Origin: Candidatus Curtissbacteria bacterium RIFCSPHIGHO2_01_FULL_41_11
Lineage (GTDB): Bacteria; Patescibacteriota; Microgenomatia; Curtissbacterales; GWA2-41-24
DNA length: 7,751 bases
Direction of reading: 5' to 3'
Assembly: GCA_001776335.1 (NCBI GenBank)
Contig: MFAZ01000010.1
Span: 4,512-12,262, forward strand
Below, in pieces: positions 1-3,166 of this stretch; position 1 is the stretch's first letter; every line of letters begins with the position of its first letter. A program made the position numbers and the translations under genes. The notes below the pieces were generated by a model. It was not told the DNA's origin, did not search any database, and saw only the letters and a list, made by a program, of their open reading frames with translations.

Positions 1-294
1 TTTGACAATTTGTTAACTGCTGGGTTTATAAATACATGGAGTGATGTAGAAAGCGCTCTATATGTAATTGATTCAATAGGAATAGAAAGAATCGTTATGG
101 ATACTGCACGGCACATTGTTTCAACGTGCAATTTAACATCGGAAACGCGTCAAATAATTTTTAAGTACGCCTACGAGTTAGTAGATTACCTACATGAAAG
201 AAGAAAACTTTTAAGACCTGCACTTGAAGAATGGTGGTCTGCTAAGAAAGGAAACATAGAAAAGCAGGAAGTACCTCTTAACGCCGTACCCTAG
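1..294 (+). CDS. 3' part of an unrecognised protein, open at the window edge
   Basis: The reading frame is open from base 1 to the TAG at 292-294, giving about 97 residues, so the gene probably starts upstream of the window. If it starts inside, the candidates are TTG at 10 and ATG at 97; neither has a convincing SD. The product is soluble-looking, with no membrane segment. It is predicted helical and charged in its second half (LHERRKLLRPALEEWW), ending in a Lys/Glu-rich tail. I do not recognise the family. It lies 23 bp before rluB in the same direction. In many bacteria scpB sits in that position, but this sequence shows no ScpB-like winged-helix pattern that I can identify, so I do not assign it. 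Coding status is likely from frame length and tight packing, not from homology. Confidence 0.5.
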   Translation, partial: FDNLLTAGFINTWSDVESALYVIDSIGIERIVMDTARHIVSTCNLTSETRQIIFKYAYELVDYLHERRKLLRPALEEWWSAKKGNIEKQEVPLNAVP

Positions 295-305
295 CGTTCT
301 TAAGC

Positions 306-311
306 TATAAT
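306..311 (+). promoter_or_regulatory. -10 box for rluB, placed for a leaderless mRNA
   Basis: A perfect TATAAT at 306-311 ends six bases before the rluB ATG at 318. A transcript starting the usual 6-8 bases after the box would begin at or next to the A of ATG. There is no SD-like sequence before the ATG, which agrees with leaderless translation. No good -35 hexamer is seen 16-18 bp upstream, so promoter strength is uncertain. Confidence 0.55.
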
Positions 312-317
312 TCCCAA

Positions 318-1004
318 ATGAGAATAAATAAATTTTTGGCGCATGCCGGTGTTGCCTCGCGCCGCAAAGCAGACGAGTTGATCGAACAAGGTAAAGTTTT
401 TGTCAACAACAAAAAAGCGACTTTGGGTCAACAAATAAACCCCCAAAAAGACGAGGTAAAAGTAAACGGCTCACCGATCAGCTCTCAGGAAGAATTCGAA
501 TACATTATCATAAATAAACCAAAAGGTGTCGCATCAACAGCTGCAGATACTCTGGTTAATACAAAATCCCGGGTCTATCCTGTTGGCAGACTGGATAAAG
601 AATCCACCGGCCTTATTCTTTTGACTGGCGACGGAGACCTTACAAACCGCCTTACTCATCCCCGCTATCACGTTGAGAAAATTTACGAGGTCACGTATTT
701 GGGAAAAGTTGATGATGCAACCATTGGAAGAATGGAGAAGGGGATAGAGAAAGAAGAGGGAAAAACAAAAGAGGCAAGAGTAAAAACTCTGTCTACTAAC
801 GAACACAAAACAGTTTTACAAATCACACTTTTCGAAGGTAGAAAACGCCAAATCCGCCGAATGGCCGAAAAATTTCACCTTCACATTTTGTCGCTCAAGC
901 GTATCGCAATCGGCCCCATTAATTTAGGAAATTTAGAATCGGGTAAATTCAGGAAACTGACAAACGATGAAATATCTGCCCTCAAAAAATCAGCTAGGGT
1001 TTAA
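318..1004 (+). CDS. rluB: 23S rRNA pseudouridine synthase, RluB/RsuA family
   Basis: The 228-residue protein has the two-domain layout of the RsuA/RluB/E/F family. Residues 1-50 form an S4 RNA-binding domain (MRINKFLAHAGVASRRKADE...VNG). The catalytic domain follows, with YIIINKPKG at 62-70 and the signature GRLDKESTGLILLT at 90-103. Asp93 is the catalytic aspartate that attacks the target uridine. A later ...EGRKRQIRRM segment matches the conserved RNA-contact region. RluB members modify a uridine in domain V of 23S rRNA; the exact site here is inferred from family, since RsuA acts on 16S rRNA and shares the fold. It is shorter than E. coli RluB, lacking the long basic C-terminal tail, which is common in compact genomes. 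The ATG at 318 starts directly at the S4 consensus. Its stop overlaps that of the convergent adenosyltransferase gene. Confidence 0.93.
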   Translation: MRINKFLAHAGVASRRKADELIEQGKVFVNNKKATLGQQINPQKDEVKVNGSPISSQEEFEYIIINKPKGVASTAADTLVNTKSRVYPVGRLDKESTGLILLTGDGDLTNRLTHPRYHVEKIYEVTYLGKVDDATIGRMEKGIEKEEGKTKEARVKTLSTNEHKTVLQITLFEGRKRQIRRMAEKFHLHILSLKRIAIGPINLGNLESGKFRKLTNDEISALKKSARV

Positions 1005-1558
1005 CCTCGTCCTTTCCAGACAACTTCTTTATTTCCGTCTACTTGGTTTGCATATCTCGCAAGCGTAAAAAACCAATCAGACAGGCGATTAATATAAATC
1101 AAATCCAATTTATTTATCTTCTCGGAATTCGCCAGCTCCACAATTGCCCGCTCTGCTCGCCGTGCTACTGTTCTTGCCATATGCAAATGCGAGCCGACAA
1201 CACTACCACCCGGTAAAATAAAATTTTTAAGTTGTGGAAGTTTCAAACTCCAAATGTCAATTTCCCTTTCCAGTCTTTTAATGTTTGAAGCACCGACCCT
1301 GGGGATTTTAACTTTCACAGAAGCCGGAGTAGCCAGCCCGGACCCGAGCGCAAAAAGTTCGGATTGAACTCTCAAAAGTTTTTCGGCAATTTTCCCGTCT
1401 GGTTTAAAAGCAACAATAACGCCAATAATACTGTTAAGCTCATCGACAGTCCCATAAGCGTTAATCCTGGCAGAACTCTTATCAACCCTTTCGCCACCAA
1501 AAAGAGAAGTGGTTCCACTATCACCCGTCTTTGTATATATCTTCAGTCTCTTTGCCAC
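1001..1558 (-). CDS. pduO: PduO-type ATP:cob(I)alamin adenosyltransferase
   Basis: This 185-residue protein transfers the adenosyl group of ATP to cob(I)alamin, making adenosylcobalamin. The PduO/MMAB signatures are all present: the ATP-binding N-terminus YTKTGDSGTTSLFGG at 8-22, RVDKSSARINAYGTVDELN at 24-42, FILPGGS at 113-119, the RRAER motif at 133-137, and NRLSDWFFTLAR at 157-168. The family works as a trimer with sites at subunit interfaces. The start is GTG at 1558, chosen because the KIYTKTGD block begins a few codons later and no ATG is available; no SD precedes it. No other B12 gene is in the window, so salvage of imported corrinoid, for example for a class II ribonucleotide reductase, is a reasonable but unproven role. 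A -10 box lies upstream at 1592-1587 within an inverted repeat. Confidence 0.93.
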   Translation of the reverse strand: MAKRLKIYTKTGDSGTTSLFGGERVDKSSARINAYGTVDELNSIIGVIVAFKPDGKIAEKLLRVQSELFALGSGLATPASVKVKIPRVGASNIKRLEREIDIWSLKLPQLKNFILPGGSVVGSHLHMARTVARRAERAIVELANSEKINKLDLIYINRLSDWFFTLARYANQVDGNKEVVWKGRG

Positions 1559-1568
1559 GGCCGAATTC

Positions 1569-1590
1569 TAATTTTGAACATTCAAAATTA
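1569..1590. repeat. perfect inverted repeat, candidate operator of the adenosyltransferase gene
   Basis: Two perfect 10-bp arms, TAATTTTGAA and TTCAAAATTA, are separated by the 2-bp spacer CA. The repeat overlaps the minus-strand TATAAT box (1592-1587) and the predicted transcription start near 1580. This is the geometry of a repressor operator; it could also fold as a weak AT-rich hairpin in the 5' leader just upstream of the GTG start. The symmetry is seen directly, the function is inferred. Confidence 0.5.
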
Positions 1591-1592
1591 TA
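1587..1592 (-). promoter_or_regulatory. -10 box for the cobalamin adenosyltransferase gene
   Basis: The plus-strand bases ATTATA read TATAAT on the minus strand, 28 bp before the GTG start. The predicted leader is about 20-22 nt and contains most of the inverted repeat. No recognisable -35 hexamer is present at normal spacing. Confidence 0.45.
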
Positions 1593-1604
1593 TCAGAGAA
1601 GCGC

Positions 1605-1622
1605 CCTGAGCGTAGTCGAAGG
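1605..1622. repeat. REP-like imperfect hairpin element (CCTGAGCGTAGTCGAAGG)
   Basis: Outer CCT/AGG arms and an inner G-C pair flank a tandem G-A/A-G mismatch, giving a short imperfect hairpin. The sequence closely resembles a family of dispersed intergenic elements of the form CCCTGAGCNNNGTCGAAGGG that I recall from several bacterial phyla, including candidate-phyla genomes. That family resemblance is from memory and only one copy is present in this window. Confidence 0.4.
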
Positions 1623-1653
1623 ACGATCTGCTGATATACCAGCTGTACAAACT

Positions 1654-1662
1654 TGCTAAAAT
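1654..1662 (+). promoter_or_regulatory. extended -10 promoter for the 71-residue membrane protein
   Basis: TGCTAAAAT matches an extended -10 (TGn-TAAAAT). No good -35 is seen. A start about seven bases downstream, near 1669, would give a 15-nt leader that begins almost exactly at the strong SD. Confidence 0.4.
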
Positions 1663-1669
1663 ATATTAG

Positions 1670-1678
1670 GGAGGTGAT
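1670..1678 (+). promoter_or_regulatory. near-perfect Shine-Dalgarno site
   Basis: GGAGGTGAT is a nine-base match to the anti-SD at the 3' end of 16S rRNA. It lies five bases before the ATG at 1684 (nine from the GGAGG core) and fixes that start. It contrasts with the SD-less starts of rluB and csoR nearby. Confidence 0.75.
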
Positions 1679-1683
1679 GAATT

Positions 1684-1899
1684 ATGCCGGTTTTCAACAT
1701 GATGCGCATAGGTACCGAAGAAGCCCAAAAGAACTTTGATGGTAGATGGGGGAAATACCCAATGATGTATGGATTTGCAGGAAATGATACTTTTGTTTGG
1801 TTCCATATAGTGCTGGGAGTTGTAACATGGGCTTTGGTAATTGCGGTTTTAGTAGCACTTGTCAGGTATCTCTGGAAAAAAGGAGACCACGCAAAGTGA
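1684..1899 (+). CDS. small single-span membrane protein of unknown function
   Basis: The 71-residue product has a Met-rich, amphipathic N-terminus (PVFNMMRIG and YPMMYGFAG), one hydrophobic helix at about 38-62 with Trp/His at its start, and a basic tail (RYLWKKGDHAK) that suggests a cytoplasmic C-terminus. I do not recognise a named family; its layout is reminiscent of small SHOCT-like or MMxGFG-type membrane proteins often found near copper genes, but that is an impression, not an assignment. It has its own promoter and a strong SD, and ends 54 bp before the csoR start, with no terminator visible between them. It may therefore be co-transcribed into csoR as well. The strong SD supports that the gene is real. 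Confidence 0.75.
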   Translation: MPVFNMMRIGTEEAQKNFDGRWGKYPMMYGFAGNDTFVWFHIVLGVVTWALVIAVLVALVRYLWKKGDHAK

Positions 1900-1917
1900 T
1901 TCCCCACTCTCCTCTAT

Positions 1918-1947
1918 TTGACATAACCCACCCCTAGGGGGTAGGAT
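1918..1947 (+). promoter_or_regulatory. csoR operon promoter
   Basis: A perfect -35 TTGACA lies at 1918-1923 and a -10 TAGGAT at 1942-1947, with an 18-bp spacer filled by the CsoR-type operator. The -10 ends six bases before the csoR ATG at 1954, and no SD is present, so the mRNA is probably leaderless. This is the only good promoter seen for all the genes up to the right edge. Confidence 0.75.
1927..1945. promoter_or_regulatory. CsoR-type operator
   Basis: CCCACCCCTAGGGGGTAGG has the G/C-tract dyad of CsoR/RcnR-family operators, with a perfect 10-bp palindromic core CCCCTAGGGG at 1931-1940. It sits between the -35 and -10 boxes directly in front of a csoR gene. Apo-repressor bound here would block RNA polymerase; metal binding would release it. 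Assignment rests on position plus resemblance to known CsoR sites. Confidence 0.8.
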
Positions 1948-1953
1948 ACTACT

Positions 1954-2220
1954 ATGCAACGATCAGTTAAGTCAGATGCTCTCAAAAGATTACGCACCGC
2001 TAGGGGACACCTTGAGCATGTAATTAAAATGGTCGAATCTGAAAAATATTGCATTGAAATCCTCCAGCAATCGCTCGCTGTCCAATCTGCCCTAAGGGCT
2101 GTTGACAACATTATTCTTAAGGGGCACCTGGAGGAACATGTAACTCATGCAATGCATGGCAAAGATCAGGGAAAATCAATCCAGGAAATCGTAGATGTAT
2201 TCGAAAAAGCTAGGAGATAA
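1954..2220 (+). CDS. csoR: CsoR-family copper-sensing repressor
   Basis: The 88-residue all-helical protein belongs to the CsoR/RcnR (DUF156) family, DNA-binding tetramers without a helix-turn-helix. Family landmarks are LKRLRTARGHLEHVIKMVE (10-28), the YCIEILQQSLAVQSAL segment (32-47) and the GHLEEHVTHAM segment (57-67). The metal-site residues are Cys33, His58 and His62. Most CsoR proteins have Cys-His-Cys; Cys-His-His is known from Thermus thermophilus CsoR and is also part of the Ni/Co RcnR site, but RcnR's N-terminal His3 is absent (Arg3 here). With a copper ATPase downstream, copper is the most likely signal. The gene is autoregulated through the operator overlapping its promoter. The ATG at 1954 has no SD and falls at the predicted transcription start. 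Confidence 0.9.
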   Translation: MQRSVKSDALKRLRTARGHLEHVIKMVESEKYCIEILQQSLAVQSALRAVDNIILKGHLEEHVTHAMHGKDQGKSIQEIVDVFEKARR

Positions 2221-2248
2221 GGAGTAGGAAGTGAGGATTGAAGATTAA

Positions 2249-2680
2249 ATGACTAAAGATAATTCAATTAACCAGCAATCAATTCTTTTTGGAATTATCG
2301 GGCTTTTGCTTGGAATTGTTATAGCACTTCTTTTTGCGAGAAATGTTGTCAATAGCAACACGGAAAGCATGATGCGCATGATGGGCATGAGAACAGGAAC
2401 GCAAAGTCAAAGCCGGCAAATGATGCAAGACATCATGCACCAAGAGGGTATGACCATGGATGAAATGTCAGAGTCTTTACAGGGTAAAACAGGCGACGAA
2501 TTCGACAAAACCTTTATAGAAAACATGATTGAGCATCATCAAGGTGCAATAGACATGGCAAATCTTGTCAAACAAAATGCAATGCACCAGGAAATAAAAG
2601 ATTTAGCAGATAACATTATTTCTGCCCAAACCAGTGAGATCGAAATGATGCGTGAGTGGCAAACAACGTGGAATTACTAA
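2249..2680 (+). CDS. membrane-anchored DUF305 (ferritin-like) copper-binding protein
   Basis: The protein is 143 residues. Residues 12-30 form an uncleaved-looking membrane anchor, followed by a Met-rich stretch (MMRMMGM at 41-47; MMQDIMHQEGMTMDEM at 58-73) and a DUF305 helical domain. The domain signatures are MIEHHQGAIDMA at 93-104 and NIISAQTSEIEMMREWQ at 122-138. Known DUF305 proteins such as cyanobacterial CopM bind copper outside the cytoplasm; the His-His pair (96-97) and many Met residues fit that role. It is the second gene of the csoR operon, 28 bp after csoR, with a weak, distant SD (GAGG at 2233-2236). It likely captures copper on the outer face of the membrane, before or after export. 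Confidence 0.88.
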   Translation: MTKDNSINQQSILFGIIGLLLGIVIALLFARNVVNSNTESMMRMMGMRTGTQSQSRQMMQDIMHQEGMTMDEMSESLQGKTGDEFDKTFIENMIEHHQGAIDMANLVKQNAMHQEIKDLADNIISAQTSEIEMMREWQTTWNY

Positions 2681-2681
2681 A

Positions 2682-2690
2682 GGGAGGTGA
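2682..2690 (+). promoter_or_regulatory. strong Shine-Dalgarno site
   Basis: GGGAGGTGA begins one base after the DUF305 stop and lies seven bases before the ATG at 2698. It fixes that start and suggests high translation of this small membrane protein relative to its operon neighbours. Confidence 0.7.
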
Positions 2691-2697
2691 ATAATAA

Positions 2698-2961
2698 ATG
2701 CATAAACCTGTCGCTTTAGCAAATGCGGCCACAATTGTAGGATTGGGAATTTATGTTGCTTGTAGAGTTTTGACTCTTGTTGCTCCTGGTCTAGTCTTTG
2801 CTGTTGGCCGAAGTTGGTTTCACGCTATTGAATTAGAGTCAGTCCAAAGCGCCACGCCAATTGGCATTGGGACATTTTTACTTGGAGCAATTACATTGAG
2901 TGCTTTGATTTGGATTACATTTTACGCTTTTGCTCAAGTTTACAATCGTCTGGCTAAATAG
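2698..2961 (+). CDS. DUF5676-type two-span membrane protein
   Basis: This 87-residue protein has two hydrophobic spans, about 8-36 and 55-82, joined by a short loop with the pattern SWFHAIELES (39-48). That arrangement, with SWFH after the first helix and a second helix ending in Tyr-Asn-Arg, matches the DUF5676 family as I remember it, which is often linked to heavy-metal genes. No function is established. His42 and Cys22 are the only obvious soft-metal ligands. It lies 17 bp after the DUF305 gene and has its own strong SD, inside the csoR operon. A role in membrane metal handling is inferred from context only. Confidence 0.8.
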   Translation: MHKPVALANAATIVGLGIYVACRVLTLVAPGLVFAVGRSWFHAIELESVQSATPIGIGTFLLGAITLSALIWITFYAFAQVYNRLAK

Positions 2962-2984
2962 GATTGCGGCTCAATAAACGCAAG

Positions 2985-2991
2985 AAAGGAG
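2985..2991 (+). promoter_or_regulatory. SD supporting a TTG start of the first YHS gene
   Basis: AAAGGAG is followed by four bases and then TTG at 2996. This decides the start: in-frame codons back to the TAA at 2975 offer no other initiator, and the next ATG (3017) would lose the first cysteine of the YHS domain. Confidence 0.6.
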
Positions 2992-2995
2992 ATTT

Positions 2996-3166
2996 TTGAA
3001 AGACCCGGTTTGCGGTATGAAAGTTGATCCCAAAAGAACAAAGTTTAGATCCGAATACCAAGGAAAAATTTATTATTTTTGTTCAAAAGTGGATAAAAAC
3101 ATGTTTGACAAAATTCCTAGAGGTTATGCAGAAGAAAAAGGAGATAATTATGACAAGTCAAAATAA
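2996..3166 (+). CDS. small YHS-domain metal-binding protein (first copy)
   Basis: This 56-codon gene starts at TTG and encodes essentially only a YHS domain. It begins KDPVCGMKV (residues 2-10), continues with YQGKIYYFCS (21-30) and ends with the F-x-x-x-P-x-x-Y part (37-44) plus a charged tail. YHS/TRASH domains bind soft metals through cysteines; copper chaperone-like function is suggested by its place directly before the copper ATPase. It keeps Cys6 and Cys29 but lacks the third cysteine usual four residues after FC, where Asp33 stands. It overlaps the ATPase gene by 17 bp in another frame. Gene finders may miss it and give the ATPase a false 42-residue extension instead. Conserved domain content makes it real despite its size. 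Confidence 0.82.
   Translation: MKDPVCGMKVDPKRTKFRSEYQGKIYYFCSKVDKNMFDKIPRGYAEEKGDNYDKSK
3137..3143 (+). promoter_or_regulatory. SD that fixes the copper ATPase start
   Basis: AAAGGAG lies six bases before the ATG at 3150. The ATPase frame is open further upstream to a TTG at 3024, but the upstream part is the out-of-frame shadow of the YHS gene and has no SD. Confidence 0.8.

Noticed and set aside
2..32. TTGACA at 2-7 with TATAAA at 27-32, promoter-like
   Set aside because: The spacer is 19 bp, the stretch is within an open coding frame reaching the edge, and the nearest in-frame ATG (97) has no SD. Too weak to list without the upstream sequence.
534..806. Minus-strand 90-codon frame inside rluB
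   Set aside because: Shadow of the pseudouridine synthase coding sequence, with no family features.
1559..1683. Cobalamin riboswitch upstream of the adenosyltransferase gene
   Set aside because: Only about 125 bp are available and shared with a divergent gene; no B12-box-like sequence is seen and the predicted leader is about 20 nt.
1900..1917. Terminator between the 71-residue gene and csoR
   Set aside because: The stretch is pyrimidine-rich but contains no inverted repeat followed by a T-run.
1914..2111. Minus-strand open frame over the csoR promoter and csoR
   Set aside because: It is antisense to csoR and its operator; it has no supporting start signal.
3024..3149. N-terminal extension of the copper ATPase from a TTG at 3024
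   Set aside because: It is the out-of-frame reading of the YHS gene, has no SD, and shows no domain. ATG 3150 with AAAGGAG fits the family N-terminus.
2996..3166. YHS domain fused to the ATPase by programmed frameshift
   Set aside because: Joining the frames needs a +1 shift, there is no obvious slippery stop context, and the ATPase has its own good SD and ATG.
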